Shown here piece after piece: positions 19,785 through 28,563 of a stretch of 33,826 nucleotides of DNA. Origin of the DNA: a bacterium (GTDB lineage: Bacteria; Chloroflexota; Dormibacteria; Aeolococcales; Bog-877). Position 1 is the first letter of the stretch. Every line of letters begins with the position of its first letter. The translations under genes were made by a program, and so were the position numbers. The notes beneath the pieces are model-generated. The model was not told the DNA's origin, did not search any database, and saw only the letters and a program-made list of their open reading frames with translations. Location of the stretch: NCBI GenBank assembly GCA_021801645.1, contig JAJYXT010000081.1, positions 1 to 33,826 on the forward strand, in the 5' to 3' direction.

Positions 19785-22519
19785 AGGCCGGGCTCTATCT
19801 CCGCTACACCACCCGCTCGCTGACCCGCGGGGGCCGCCGGACGGTTCTGGCGGCCTTCTGCGTGGGGGTCGGGGTCATGGCCATCGTGGGGCTGCAGATG
19901 GCCGCATCGATGGTCAACAGCTCGCTGACTGCCAACGTCCGCCAGGCCAACGGCGGTGACGTGTCGGTGGTCTCGGTGGCGGTCCCCTTCCCCCAGTCTG
20001 AGCTCCGGACGTTCCAGCAGCTACAGAGCTCGGGGAGGATCACGGCGTTCACCGCGGTACGGGAGTACTCCTCGACGATCATCCGCCCGAGCGGCCAGGG
20101 GGTGTCCGCGACGGTGAACTCCGTGTCCCCGTCCACCTTCCCCCTGGTGGGGACGGTGGCCCTGCGTCCGGGCGCCGAGGGCACCTTCCGGCAGCTGATC
20201 TCGCGCCCGGGGACGATGGTGCTCTCCTCGACCATCGAGAGCCTGCTGGGGGCCAAGGTTGGTAGCAGGGTCCGAGTCAACCTCGCGCGGGCCAAGGGAC
20301 CGGTGTACTGGCGGGTGGGGGGCATCGCCCAGGGCTCCCTCCCGGCGGGGATGGACCAGGACGTCGTGGTCTCCAACGCCACGCTGAACGCCGCCGTCTC
20401 GAGCTCGGCGCTCGTCGACTACGGTGAGGTCTACCTGACCACCGCCAGCTCCAAGGCCGCCTCCCAGGTGGCCCGCCAGCTGACCGACCAGCTGCCTCTG
20501 GCTACCGTCTCCACCGTCCAGCAGGCGCTCAACTCCGACAAGACGGCCAGCTCGCAACTGACCCAGTTCCTCTCCATCGCCGGGCTGGCGGCGCTTCTCA
20601 TCGGGGGGATCGGGATCGTCAACACTATGCAGGTGAGCCTGGCCCGGAGGCGGCTGGAGATCGCCATGCTCAAGACCACCGGGTACCGCCGGCGGGACCT
20701 CTACCTGCTCTTCGGCCTCGAGGCGGTGATGCTGGGGCTGGTTGGCGGGGTGGGCGGAGCGGCGGTGGGGATCGGCCTCTCCGACGCGGTCCGCTCACTG
20801 CTTGAGGGGGTGGCCAACGTGGTCATCAACTTCGCCATCAGCTGGGAGATCGTCCTCGCCGGGGTCGCCATCGGGGTGGCCACCACCTGCATCTTCGCCC
20901 TCCTTCCGATCGTGAGGCTGAGCCGCGTCCGGCCGGCCGCCGTCCTCCGGGACACCCCGGCGGAGGTCACCGCGGGCGTTCTGGGCTCCAGCGCCCTACT
21001 CCTGGCGGTGGTGGCGGTCTTGTTCTGGCTCCTGGCCTCGGCGATCCTGGGTTCGGCCGGCCTCGCCCTCATCCTGGTGATCGGAACCGGGGTGGCCCTG
21101 GCCATCCTCACCCTCATCTTCAGCCAGGCGCTCCGCCTGATCGGCCACCTTCCCGTGCCGGAGCGCTTCACCCCGGCGCACGTCCTGCTGGTCACCCTTG
21201 CTCTCCTGGTCTCGGTGGCGATCACCACGGTCGCCAGCCTTAGGGCGGTGGGCGCGCTGCTCATCCTGGCATCCCTTCTGGGATACGTGGTGGTGGTGCT
21301 GCCCCGGCCGGCCAAGGCGGTGGTGAGGATGGCGCTGCGCAACTCCGAGCGCACCAGGACCCGCACCGCGGCCACCTCGGTGGCGCTCTTCGTGGGCGTC
21401 TTCGCGGTGGGCCTCATCCTCATCCTGGGCACCGACATCCGCAGCGACCTCGACAGCATCATCACCCAGTCCACCACCTACAACGTCATCGCCGTGGCCC
21501 CGGGGCAGAGCGCCGCCCGCCTGGTGCAGGCGGCCAAGGGGCTGGGAAGCACCGCCGAGCTGTCCACCTCCGCGGCCATCTCCGCGCCGGTGGCGATCAA
21601 CGGCCGGCCGCTAACTCAGGTGGTGGCTCCGCTGAGCCACGGCGACCGCTCCGAGCTGGCCTTCCTCACCAGCGGCATCCAGGGCTTCTCGGTTACCTCG
21701 GGCACGCTTCCGGATGTGACCATCAAGCAGGGCCGCCAGCTGCGACCCGCGGACGCCTCCACCAACGGGGTCCTGGTCAGCACCGCCCTCTCCCGCTCGC
21801 CGTTCAACCTCAAGGTGGGGGACACGATCACCTCCATCGACCCCCTGGCGCCCCACGCAGCTCCAGTGACCCTCCAGGTGGTCGGCCTCTACTCGGCCAC
21901 CTCCGCCGGCAGCAAGAAGGGCATATCCATAACCACCACCGTGGCCCCCATCCTGGCCACCCAGCAGACCGCCACCGCGGTGGCCGGGAGCAACCTCCAG
22001 CAGGTCCTGGAGCTGAAGTTCCCGCCCAAGCGCGCTGACACAGCTGCCACCCAGCTGCGGAGCGCCGACCCCGGGGCTCAGGTGGTCAGCCTCGCCGACT
22101 TCACCCTGATCATCGACCAGTTCCTCAACAACGCCATCCTCTTTCTCACCGCCATCGCCTCCCTGGCCCTGCTGGCAGGGATCGTGATCATCGCCAACTC
22201 CGTGGCCCTGGCCCTGCTGGAGCGGCGGCGCGAGATCGGCATCCTGAAGGCGGTGGGGCAGGGCCGGGGGGCGGTCCTGGGCGAGGTCCTCACCGAGACC
22301 GCCGCGGTGGCCGGGCTGGGGGCCGCCGGGGGGATGGTGGCGATCGCCCTGGTGCTGCTGCCGCTGCAGAAGCTGGTGATCAAGATCAACCTCGGCATCC
22401 CCACCCCCCTGGCGCTGGCGCTGGTGGTGGGGGCGATCCTGGTGGCGGTGGTGACCGCCGCTCTGGTGGCCTGGGGCCCGGTCCGGGTGCGCCCGCTAGA
22501 GGTTCTGCGCTACGAGTGA
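19781..22519 (+). CDS. ABC transporter permease with two FtsX domains (MacB-like fused permease)
   Basis: 912 aa; GTG start at 19781 inside the GTGA overlap with the ATPase gene. The layout is two FtsX halves: helix 1 (about 20-42), a large exported MacB_PCD domain to about residue 250, then three helices with 'IGGIGIVNTMQVSLARRRLE', where 'RRRLEIAMLKTTGYRRRDL' is the coupling motif. A central set of hydrophobic helices (about 390-510) follows, then a second exported domain and a final three-helix block ending with LLERRREIGILKAVGQGRG and VRVRPLEVLRYE. The fused double permease is typical of Gram-positive type VII ABC exporters. The last codons overlap the next gene (GTGA at 22516-22519). Confidence 0.93.
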   Translation: MKAGLYLRYTTRSLTRGGRRTVLAAFCVGVGVMAIVGLQMAASMVNSSLTANVRQANGGDVSVVSVAVPFPQSELRTFQQLQSSGRITAFTAVREYSSTIIRPSGQGVSATVNSVSPSTFPLVGTVALRPGAEGTFRQLISRPGTMVLSSTIESLLGAKVGSRVRVNLARAKGPVYWRVGGIAQGSLPAGMDQDVVVSNATLNAAVSSSALVDYGEVYLTTASSKAASQVARQLTDQLPLATVSTVQQALNSDKTASSQLTQFLSIAGLAALLIGGIGIVNTMQVSLARRRLEIAMLKTTGYRRRDLYLLFGLEAVMLGLVGGVGGAAVGIGLSDAVRSLLEGVANVVINFAISWEIVLAGVAIGVATTCIFALLPIVRLSRVRPAAVLRDTPAEVTAGVLGSSALLLAVVAVLFWLLASAILGSAGLALILVIGTGVALAILTLIFSQALRLIGHLPVPERFTPAHVLLVTLALLVSVAITTVASLRAVGALLILASLLGYVVVVLPRPAKAVVRMALRNSERTRTRTAATSVALFVGVFAVGLILILGTDIRSDLDSIITQSTTYNVIAVAPGQSAARLVQAAKGLGSTAELSTSAAISAPVAINGRPLTQVVAPLSHGDRSELAFLTSGIQGFSVTSGTLPDVTIKQGRQLRPADASTNGVLVSTALSRSPFNLKVGDTITSIDPLAPHAAPVTLQVVGLYSATSAGSKKGISITTTVAPILATQQTATAVAGSNLQQVLELKFPPKRADTAATQLRSADPGAQVVSLADFTLIIDQFLNNAILFLTAIASLALLAGIVIIANSVALALLERRREIGILKAVGQGRGAVLGEVLTETAAVAGLGAAGGMVAIALVLLPLQKLVIKINLGIPTPLALALVVGAILVAVVTAALVAWGPVRVRPLEVLRYE

Positions 22520-23177
22520 GGGGATCGCCCCCCCAACGGCCCAGGCAGCCCTGCGGGGGGCGTATGGGCGGCTGGCGGAGCTCCTCCCATCCTCCGACCC
22601 CCTGGCTCCCACCGGGTGCCGGGGCTGGAGCGCAGGTGACCTCTGGTTCCACCTCTTCCTGGACGCCCAGCGGGCCCTGATCGCCCTGGCGACTCCGACG
22701 GATTCTCCCGACCGGGACTACGTCACCTACTGGAGGGGGTGGTCGTCGTCCGAACCGGATGCCGTGGAGCATGCGGACTTCGTCCGGCGCATGACAGCTG
22801 CTCTCGGAGGTCGGGAGGCGGGGCGCTGGTGGAAGGAAACCAGTGAGGCGGTGCTCAGGGCCGCAGTCGCCACACCAGCTGGGGCGGTGCTGGCCACCCA
22901 GGGCCACCGGCTGCGACTGCCCGACCTCCTGGGCACCCTGGCGGTCGAGGCGACGGTGCACCATCTCGACCTTTTGCTGGGAGTCCAGGGTCCGAGTCCG
23001 GCGCCCCTGGCGCTGACGGTCTCCCGTGTGACCCTGGATGGCCTCCTGGGCGCTTCCTGCCCCTGCGACTGGGACGACGCGACCTACCTCAAGAAGGGGA
23101 CCGGGCGGGAGGAGCTCACGGCGGAGGAGATGAGCCGGCTGGGCGCCCTGGGAGCACGGTTCCCCCTCTTCAGCTGA
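22516..23177 (+). CDS. DinB / mycothiol-dependent maleylpyruvate isomerase-like protein, apparent -1 frameshift in a C7 run
   Basis: The protein frame (ending 23177) reads ALRGAYGRLAELLPSSDPLA, CRGWSAGDLWFHLFLDAQRA, DYVTYWRGWSSSEPDAVEHA and, further on, 'AVEATVHHLDLLLG'. This is the metal-binding four-helix DinB/TIGR03083 pattern, with His in WFHLF and VHHLD. In that frame there is no ATG, GTG or TTG before residue ~80 (GTG 22764). The expected start is GTG 22516, in a GTGA overlap with the permease stop, but it is in another frame. Adding one C to the C7 run at 22528-22534 joins the two frames exactly. So this is an assembly error, a recent mutation, or slippage. Function would be thiol-dependent detoxification or ring-metabolite isomerisation, next to an exporter. 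Confidence 0.72.
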
Positions 23178-23211
23178 ACCCGGGCCGGAGTGGCGCCGGG
23201 TCCGCGATGGC

Positions 23212-23228
23212 GGCCGCCTTCGGCGGCC
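23212..23228. terminator. GC hairpin between convergent genes
   Basis: GGCCGCC (23212-23218), loop TTC, GGCGGCC (23222-23228), in the 81-bp gap between the isomerase-like gene (plus, ends 23177) and the acetyltransferase gene (minus, ends 23259). No T-run. Confidence 0.6.
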
Positions 23229-23258
23229 CTCCCGGGCGAACTCCCGGGTACCTCGACC

Positions 23259-23846
23259 TCAGCCGGATCCGGAGGTCACCGTCCCTGCACCACCCGGGGG
23301 TCGGCGCATGATCCGGAAGTGGGGCGCTCCGGGCCTCCGCACCTCGTCCACGACCTCAAAGCCGCGGCGCTGGTAGAAGGCGACGTCCTCGGCGGTGACG
23401 GTGTCCAGGGTGGCGGGAAGCCGCTCTTGGTCGCAGCGGCGGAGGACCGGCTGGAGCACCGCGGTGCCCAGCCCCCGACCCTGGAGATCCGGCTCGGTCC
23501 CCAGCGCCGCCAGGTACCAGGTGGGCTCCCGCGGGTGGCGGCGGTGGACCTCAAGGTTGACCGATAGCGCCGCGACGAGCCGGCTGCGCAGAGCAACTCC
23601 GATCCTCAGGTTGAGGCCGAGCTGGCGCCAGAGGTGGGGCCTGGCTCCCCGCCGGGGAACCCCCATGGGCAACCACAGCGCCGCTGCTGAGAGGTCGTCG
23701 GTGACCCATCCCTCCCCCGCGTCCTGGAGCGCCATCACGTTGAGGCGGTACCAGCGCTCCAGCCGCCGCCCCCGGCCGCGCGTTGAGGGAAACAGCCACT
23801 GCGTGGTGGGGTCCGTGGCGAAGGCCCGCGCCAGCATGGCGCCCAC
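23259..23846 (-). CDS. GNAT-family N-acetyltransferase
   Basis: 195 aa from the GTG at 23846. The acetyl-CoA loop is clear: 'WYLAALGTEPDLQGRGLGTA' followed by VLQPVLRRCD (motif A, Q/RxxGxG/A), then 'LDTVTAEDVAFYQRRGFEVV' (motif B). The first helix is LARAFATDPTTQWLF. The residues just upstream in the same frame (PRVRELRDGDVPQVGAML) look like the normal first strand and helix of the fold, so the gene probably begins before 23846. However, no ATG, GTG or TTG occurs in that frame back to the preceding gene; an ATC at 23909 is the only near match. Either a rare start is used or one base is missing. Substrate unknown; cytoplasmic. Confidence 0.82.
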   Translation of the reverse strand: MGAMLARAFATDPTTQWLFPSTRGRGRRLERWYRLNVMALQDAGEGWVTDDLSAAALWLPMGVPRRGARPHLWRQLGLNLRIGVALRSRLVAALSVNLEVHRRHPREPTWYLAALGTEPDLQGRGLGTAVLQPVLRRCDQERLPATLDTVTAEDVAFYQRRGFEVVDEVRRPGAPHFRIMRRPPGGAGTVTSGSG

Positions 23847-23940
23847 CTGGGGGACGTCACCGTCGCGCAGCTCCCGGACCCGTGGGTACCCCGGGCCGGT
23901 GGCGGTGATCGCTGATGTGGGGCCGTCGGACCAGGAGCTG

Positions 23941-24390
23941 TCAGCTGTCGTCGTCGCGCCGGCCCACCAGCCGCTCGGCGGCGGCGTTCAGCACCACCGG
24001 TGCCGCCATCCGGCCCAGGCGGAGCCCGGCCTTCTGCCAGAGCGGCTGGCTCCGGTGCCCCCGCTCCGCCCCGGCGGCGGAGCTCAACCCGCCCTTGCTG
24101 GCGGCCTCCGCGAGCAGCTCCTCGAGCCGCCGACGCCACTCCTCGGGCATGGCCGCGATCCAGTCCTGCTCGGGCTCGTCCGAGTGGTGCCGCCGCCGAC
24201 GCGCCCACACCGCCACCCCCACCACCAGCAGCGCCGCCCCGGCCGCCGCGATCCGCGGCCCATCCCGGCGCAGGCGGTAGCGGGGGTCGAGGTCGCGGCG
24301 GAGCCGCTCCTCCAGCCGGTCCAGGGTGCCCTCCAGCCGCTGGCGGGTGGCGACTACCTGTGCGTGCGCCTGGTCTGTAGCCGCGCCCAC
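23941..24390 (-). CDS. DUF3618-like small membrane protein
   Basis: 149 aa from a GTG at 24390, overlapping the upstream Holin-X-like gene by 37 nt. The first 40 residues form an amphipathic helix, AQVVATRQRLEGTLDRLEER, matching the 'R..L..Tl..Le.rl' pattern of DUF3618. One membrane helix lies near 47-63 (IAAAGAALLVVGVAVWA), bounded by a basic cluster (RRRRHH). The C-terminal part is soluble, with helices EEWRRRLEELLAEAASK and RMAAPVVLNAAAERLVG. DUF3618 proteins commonly follow Holin-X-type genes in Gram-positive genomes and are thought to be envelope-associated; no biochemical role is known to me. Confidence 0.7.
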   Translation of the reverse strand: MGAATDQAHAQVVATRQRLEGTLDRLEERLRRDLDPRYRLRRDGPRIAAAGAALLVVGVAVWARRRRHHSDEPEQDWIAAMPEEWRRRLEELLAEAASKGGLSSAAGAERGHRSQPLWQKAGLRLGRMAAPVVLNAAAERLVGRRDDDS

Positions 24391-24746
24391 TCGAGGTCCT
24401 CCTGCACCGTCTTGCGAGTCAGCACCAGCGGGATGAGCCGGCGGTTGGCGAAGACCACCGCCCCTCCCGCTCCCACCATCAGCAGCCCGACCGCGGCGAT
24501 CAGCCCGGCCACCAGGGTGTGGTTGGGGATCCACTCCACCAGGGTGACCAGGGCGAAGGGCACCATGAGGCTGAGTCCCAGAATCGCCAGCGCGAGCCCG
24601 ATCAGCGCCCGGAGGCCGCGCCTCAGGGTGTCCTTGGCCTCGGACTTGGCCAGCTGCAACTCGTCCGTCACCAGCTGGCGCAGATCCCGGGTGAGCGACT
24701 CGACCAGCTCGGAGACGCTCTCCTCAGCCGAAGGTGAAGATGCCAC
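24354..24746 (-). CDS. Actinobacterial Holin-X (phage holin superfamily III)-like membrane protein
   Basis: 130 aa from a GTG at 24746. The N-terminal amphipathic helix (SVSELVESLTRDLRQLVTDE, then LQLAKSEAKD) is the hallmark of the family, followed by two hydrophobic hairpin helices (about 45-73 and 79-103) and a basic C-terminus. Despite the family name, chromosomal members are ordinary envelope proteins and not evidence of a prophage. It is paired with the overlapping DUF3618-like gene. A TAACCT box ends exactly 6 nt before the GTG, so the message probably starts at the start codon. It is divergent from otsB over a 63-bp gap. Confidence 0.78.
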   Translation of the reverse strand: MASSPSAEESVSELVESLTRDLRQLVTDELQLAKSEAKDTLRRGLRALIGLALAILGLSLMVPFALVTLVEWIPNHTLVAGLIAAVGLLMVGAGGAVVFANRRLIPLVLTRKTVQEDLEWARLQTRRTHR

Positions 24747-24752
24747 CTCTGC

Positions 24753-24803
24753 AGGTTAGCGGATGACACCGCTCCCGGCATCGGGGCCCGGCCCATCTAT
24801 GAT
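24753..24803. promoter_or_regulatory. Back-to-back leaderless promoters for Holin-X-like gene and otsB
   Basis: Minus strand: TAACCT (24753-24758 on the map) lies 6 nt before the GTG at 24746. Plus strand: TATGAT (24798-24803) lies 6 nt (CGGAAA) before the GTG at 24810. Neither gene has a Shine-Dalgarno at normal spacing. The identical 6-nt spacing in both directions is what leaderless initiation predicts. -35 hexamers are weak on both sides. Confidence 0.55.
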
Positions 24804-24809
24804 CGGAAA

Positions 24810-25649
24810 GTGGCAGCGGCAGCGACCTCGGGGATCGCCGCGCTGGCGGCCCCCCTGATCCGGCTGGCAAGACGTGGCAGCCTGCTGGTGGCCACCGACT
24901 TCGACGGCACCCTGGCGCCGGTGGTCCGGGACCCGGACCGCGCGGCCCCTCTCCCGGAGGCCCGCCTGGCGCTGGAGAAGCTGGCCTCCCACACCCCGGT
25001 GGCGGTCATCAGCGCCCGGGACCTGGCCAATCTCGCCTCGCGCTGCCGAATCACCGGGGCGCTCCTGCTGGGCAGCTACGGCCAGGAGCCGTGGCTCCAG
25101 CTGAGCTCCGGCGAGCCGCCGCCAGCTCCCCCTCGCCCCCGCCCAGAGCTCCTCCAGCTCGCCCAGGAGCTATCCGCCTACACCGCCGGGATGCCCGGGG
25201 TCGGGGTGGAGGTCAAAGCGCTTGGTGTGGCGGTCCACTATCGGAACTCCCCGGAGTCTCGTCGGGTCGGCCCGATGATCCGCCGTCAGGTCGAGGAGCT
25301 CTGCCGGAGCCACCAGCTGCAGGTGGTCCGGGGACGCCAGGTGGTGGAGGCCCGACCATTCCGGAGCGGCAACAAGGGGACGGCCCTTCGCCTGCTCCTG
25401 GACCGCCTCGGGCCGCGCGGCTGCGTCTATGCCGGGGACGACCTGGGAGACCTCCCGGCGATGCGGGAGCTGCATGCAGAGCGTGGCCAGCTGGAGCTGG
25501 CCGCCGCGGTGGGGGTGGCGAGCTCGGAGGTGAACCCCGAACTGGTGGCTGAGGCGGACCTTCTCCTGGACGGTCCCAGGGAGTGGGCCAGGCTCCTGGC
25601 GGAGGTCGCCATGGGGCTAGACCGACCTACTGGGCCAGCAGGTCATTGA
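24810..25649 (+). CDS. otsB: Trehalose-6-phosphate phosphatase
   Basis: 279 aa from a GTG at 24810. HAD-family motif I with catalytic Asp30 and Asp32 (LVATDFDGTLAPVV), motif II in 'TPVAVISARDL' (about 62-72), motif III Lys in FRSGNKGTAL and motif IV YAGDDLGDLPAM are all present. A cap domain sits between, with GVGVEVKALGVAVHYRN (OtsB 'VExKxxxxxxHYR'). It removes phosphate from trehalose-6-phosphate to give trehalose in the cytoplasm. It is convergent with otsA and their coding ends overlap by 23 nt (25627-25649), an unusual arrangement since otsA and otsB are often co-directional. Confidence 0.92.
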   Translation: MAAAATSGIAALAAPLIRLARRGSLLVATDFDGTLAPVVRDPDRAAPLPEARLALEKLASHTPVAVISARDLANLASRCRITGALLLGSYGQEPWLQLSSGEPPPAPPRPRPELLQLAQELSAYTAGMPGVGVEVKALGVAVHYRNSPESRRVGPMIRRQVEELCRSHQLQVVRGRQVVEARPFRSGNKGTALRLLLDRLGPRGCVYAGDDLGDLPAMRELHAERGQLELAAAVGVASSEVNPELVAEADLLLDGPREWARLLAEVAMGLDRPTGPAGH

Positions 25650-27126
25650 GGTCCTGCAGCTGGTTGCTGATCCAGCGGGTGATGTCGTTGCGCCGCACCT
25701 CCTGGCGTAGCTGGCGGGCCCGGCTGGCGCGGTACCGACGAGGCATGGTGAGGGCCGTGTGCAGCGCCTCGGCGGTCTGGTCGATGTCGAAGGGGTTGAT
25801 GCCCAGGGAGTTCGCCCCCAGCTCCTCGAAGCTGCCGGCGTTCTCGCTCAGCACCAGGACGCCGTCACGCCCATTGCACAGTACCCCCTCCTTGGCCACC
25901 AGGTTCATCCCGTCGTATATGGGGTTGACCAGCAGGGCGTCGTAGCTCTTGTAGGCGGCCACCGCCTTGTGAATGTTCTCCTCCACCTCGAGGCGGATGG
26001 GCAGCCAGTCCGCGGTCTGGAAGCGCCGGTTGACCCGGGCCGCCGCGGAAACCACCGCCCCCAGGTAGGCGCGGTAGGCGTCCAGGTCCTGGCGGCTGCG
26101 CTGCAGAAACGCCCAGAAGACCACTCGGGAGCGCAGCTCGGGATGGGTCTCCAGGAGGCGCTCGTAGGCCAGGAAGCCGCGCACGATGTTCTTGCTGAGG
26201 TCGGTGCGGTCCACCCGGAGGATGAGCAGCTCCGGCCTCCAGGAGTCGATCAGGCGCTCCTGCTCCGCCACCCCCTCGCTGGCCACCAGCTGCTCCATGG
26301 CGCTGATGTCGATGGAGATGGGATAGGCCCGGACCCAGACCGAGCGCCCCTCGTAGAAGACGATGCGCTGGCGGTGGTCCACCCCCAGGCCCAGATTCTC
26401 CTCACAGGTCATGAGGAAGTTGCGCACGTCGAGGCTGGTCTGGAGGCCCACCACGTCGTTGCCCAAAAGCCCGGTCAGGATCCCGTCCCGCATCCCCCGG
26501 GGGATCACCTTCCAGTACTGCGGGGTGGGCCAGGGCACATGGATGAAGTGCTGGAGGCGGGCCTCGGGCAGCCGCTCGCGCACCATCGCCGGCGCCAGAT
26601 AGAGGTGGTAGTCCTGGGTCATCACCAGCGGCCGGGTGCGGCTGCTGCCCGCCACCTCCGCCACCCGGTCGGCGAACAGGCGGTTCACCTCGACATACCC
26701 GTCCCGCCAGGCGCGCCAGGTCCGGCCGTCCAGGATGGGCTCCCGTCCCAGATCCCAGAGGTAGTGCTGGACGAACCAGAGCAGGGGATTGCTGATCTGG
26801 TTGTAGTAGAGGTCGTAGGCCTCGCGGTCGGGGGTGACGAAGGCCACCCGGAAGAAGTCCCCGGTCTCCGAGGTGACCTCGGCCACCCCGTCCGCGCCGG
26901 ACACCAGCTCCAGGTCGGATGGCCCGCGGGCGCAGGCCACCCAGACCGACTCGCTCGCCTGGGCCAGGGCGGACATGGCGGTCACCAGCCCCCCGCCGCC
27001 CCGGGTGATCCGCGAGGGACCGGAGCGCTCGGGGTGGACATCGATAGGGGGCCGGTTGGCGACCACGATGGGCTGCCAGCCGGCGAGCATCCGTCGCAGG
27101 TACGACTGGATCCCGGGCATCGGCAT
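25627..27126 (-). CDS. otsA: Trehalose-6-phosphate synthase (GT20 family)
   Basis: 499 aa from the ATG at 27126; another ATG follows two codons later. GT20 landmarks: VANRPPID near the N-terminus, GGGGLVTAMSAL (43-54), Asp172/His174 in 'QDYHLYLAPAMVRERLP', LLGNDVVGLQT, the donor-site segment RVDRTDLSKNI (304-314, Arg and Lys for the UDP-glucose phosphates), and YDGMNLVAKEGVLC (404-417, Asp and Glu). Several canonical strings differ (NRPP for NRLP, PWPTPQYWK for PFPSSEIFR, TDLSKN for LDYTKG), so the acceptor or nucleotide preference may differ from E. coli OtsA. With OtsB it makes trehalose, a desiccation and osmotic protectant. It is convergent with otsB. Confidence 0.88.
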   Translation of the reverse strand: MPMPGIQSYLRRMLAGWQPIVVANRPPIDVHPERSGPSRITRGGGGLVTAMSALAQASESVWVACARGPSDLELVSGADGVAEVTSETGDFFRVAFVTPDREAYDLYYNQISNPLLWFVQHYLWDLGREPILDGRTWRAWRDGYVEVNRLFADRVAEVAGSSRTRPLVMTQDYHLYLAPAMVRERLPEARLQHFIHVPWPTPQYWKVIPRGMRDGILTGLLGNDVVGLQTSLDVRNFLMTCEENLGLGVDHRQRIVFYEGRSVWVRAYPISIDISAMEQLVASEGVAEQERLIDSWRPELLILRVDRTDLSKNIVRGFLAYERLLETHPELRSRVVFWAFLQRSRQDLDAYRAYLGAVVSAAARVNRRFQTADWLPIRLEVEENIHKAVAAYKSYDALLVNPIYDGMNLVAKEGVLCNGRDGVLVLSENAGSFEELGANSLGINPFDIDQTAEALHTALTMPRRYRASRARQLRQEVRRNDITRWISNQLQDLNDLLAQ

Positions 27127-27372
27127 AGGATGACGGAAGCTAGCCCTCCCAGGGGCCCCGTCAGTTCGGGGTCGGGGAGTGGGCGGCGCCGGGGAGGCCG
27201 GGGGGGGGAACGCTGCGCCCTGAGCTTGCCGGTGGGAGGAGGGGCCCAAGTCCGGTGGCGACGTCGCACCCCGAAGCGGACGGCTCCGGCCGAGCCCTTG
27301 CCTCCGAATCCGGATCCCACAGTCCCTGACGCTCCTGCGCGTGCGGCGCTGGCACCCTCTGGCTGGAGCGAC
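27127..27372. other. Intergenic region between thiolase gene and otsA
   Basis: 246 bp without a recognisable gene. It contains the otsA leader; a TAGCTT hexamer lies 9 nt before the ATG at 27126 on the minus strand. A G9 tract occurs near 27201-27209. No strong hairpin was identified. Confidence 0.35.
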
Positions 27373-28563
27373 CTACAGCAGCTCCAGGATGGTGGCGTTG
27401 GCCATGCCACCTCCCTCACACATCGCCTGCAAGCCCCACCTCGACCCGCGCCGGACCAAGGAGTGGACCAGGGTGGTCATCAGCCGAGCTCCGCTGGCGC
27501 CCACGGGATGGCCGAGGGCGATCGCCCCGCCGCTCACGTTGACCCTTTCCAGGTCGGCACCGGTCTCACGCTGCCAGGCGAGTACCACGCTGGCGAAAGC
27601 CTCGTTGATCTCGAAGAGGTCGATGTCGGCCAGGGAGAGATCGGCTGAACTCAGAACCTTCTGCGTGGCCGGGATGACCGCGGTCAGCATCAGGACGGGG
27701 TCGGCGGCGGCCACGGCCATGGCGTGAACGCGGGCCAGGGGGCGAAGGCCCAGGTCCCGCGCTCGCTCGCCGCTCATCAGCAGGATGGCCGCGGCCCCAT
27801 CGCTTATCTGGCTGGAGTTGCCGGCGGTGACCTTCCAGTCGATCTGGGGAAACCTGGCAGCCAGCCCGGGGTCGGCAAACGCCGGGGCGAGGCGGGCCAG
27901 GATCTCCGGAGTCGTCTCGGTGCGGATTCCCTCGTCGGCCACCGTGGCGCCGGGCGAGACCGTGACATCCGGGAGGGGCAGCAACTCAGCGGCGAAGGCC
28001 CCCTCCCGGTGGGCGCTGGCCGCTCTCTGATGGCTCACCGCGGAGAACGCGTCGAGCTCGGCGCGGGACAGCCCCCACCTGGCGGCGATGAGCTCGGCGC
28101 TGATTCCCTGATGCACCATCCCCTGCGGGTAGCGGAGGGCCATCCCGCGGCCCAGGGGATCGACGCCTTCGGGGACGTTGGAGCCCAAGGGGACCCGGCT
28201 CATGCTCTCGACGCCGCAGGCGATGACGGCGTCGTAGATGCCGGCCATGATCCCCTGGGCGGCAAAATGAACCGCCTGCTGGGAGGAGCCACACTGGCGG
28301 TCGATGGTGGCGGCGGGCACGGTCTCCGGGAGGCCGGCCGCCAGAGTGGCCCATCGGGCGATGTTGAGTGCCTGCTCGCCCACCTGGTCGACGCACCCGG
28401 CGATCACGTCGTCGATCACCTCGGGGGGCACCCCGGTGCGTCCCACAAGAGCCGCGATCGTGCCGGCGAGGAGGTCCACCGGATGCACACCGGAGAGAAG
28501 ACCCCCGGGGCGCCCGCGGCCGATGGGGGTGCGGACGGCCTCCACGATCACCGCCTCCCGCAC
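27373..28563 (-). CDS. Acetyl-CoA acetyltransferase / thiolase
   Basis: 396 aa; GTG at 28563 lies 6 nt after GGAGGGA, and the mature fold begins directly with [17 protein letters not shown]. Catalytic residues: Cys91 ([19 protein letters not shown]), a His in '[18 protein letters not shown]' (about 346) and a second Cys in [13 protein letters not shown] (about 382). The NEAFA motif ([12 protein letters not shown]) is present. It belongs to thiolase family II, which either condenses two acetyl-CoA or cleaves 3-ketoacyl-CoA; length and motifs do not decide between biosynthetic and beta-oxidation roles. Genes for hydroxyacyl-CoA dehydrogenase or enoyl-CoA hydratase are not adjacent, so it stands alone. 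Confidence 0.92.
   Translation of the reverse strand: MREAVIVEAVRTPIGRGRPGGLLSGVHPVDLLAGTIAALVGRTGVPPEVIDDVIAGCVDQVGEQALNIARWATLAAGLPETVPAATIDRQCGSSQQAVHFAAQGIMAGIYDAVIACGVESMSRVPLGSNVPEGVDPLGRGMALRYPQGMVHQGISAELIAARWGLSRAELDAFSAVSHQRAASAHREGAFAAELLPLPDVTVSPGATVADEGIRTETTPEILARLAPAFADPGLAARFPQIDWKVTAGNSSQISDGAAAILLMSGERARDLGLRPLARVHAMAVAAADPVLMLTAVIPATQKVLSSADLSLADIDLFEINEAFASVVLAWQRETGADLERVNVSGGAIALGHPVGASGARLMTTLVHSLVRRGSRWGLQAMCEGGGMANATILELL

Noticed and set aside
24354-24746. Prophage holin
   Set aside because: The Holin-X family is named for distant similarity; with no lysin, tail or terminase genes nearby, a chromosomal envelope protein is more likely.
25759-27648. Long plus-strand open frame antisense to otsA
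   Set aside because: It is a shadow of the GT20 gene, which has all catalytic motifs on the minus strand; the plus-strand peptide has no recognisable domain.
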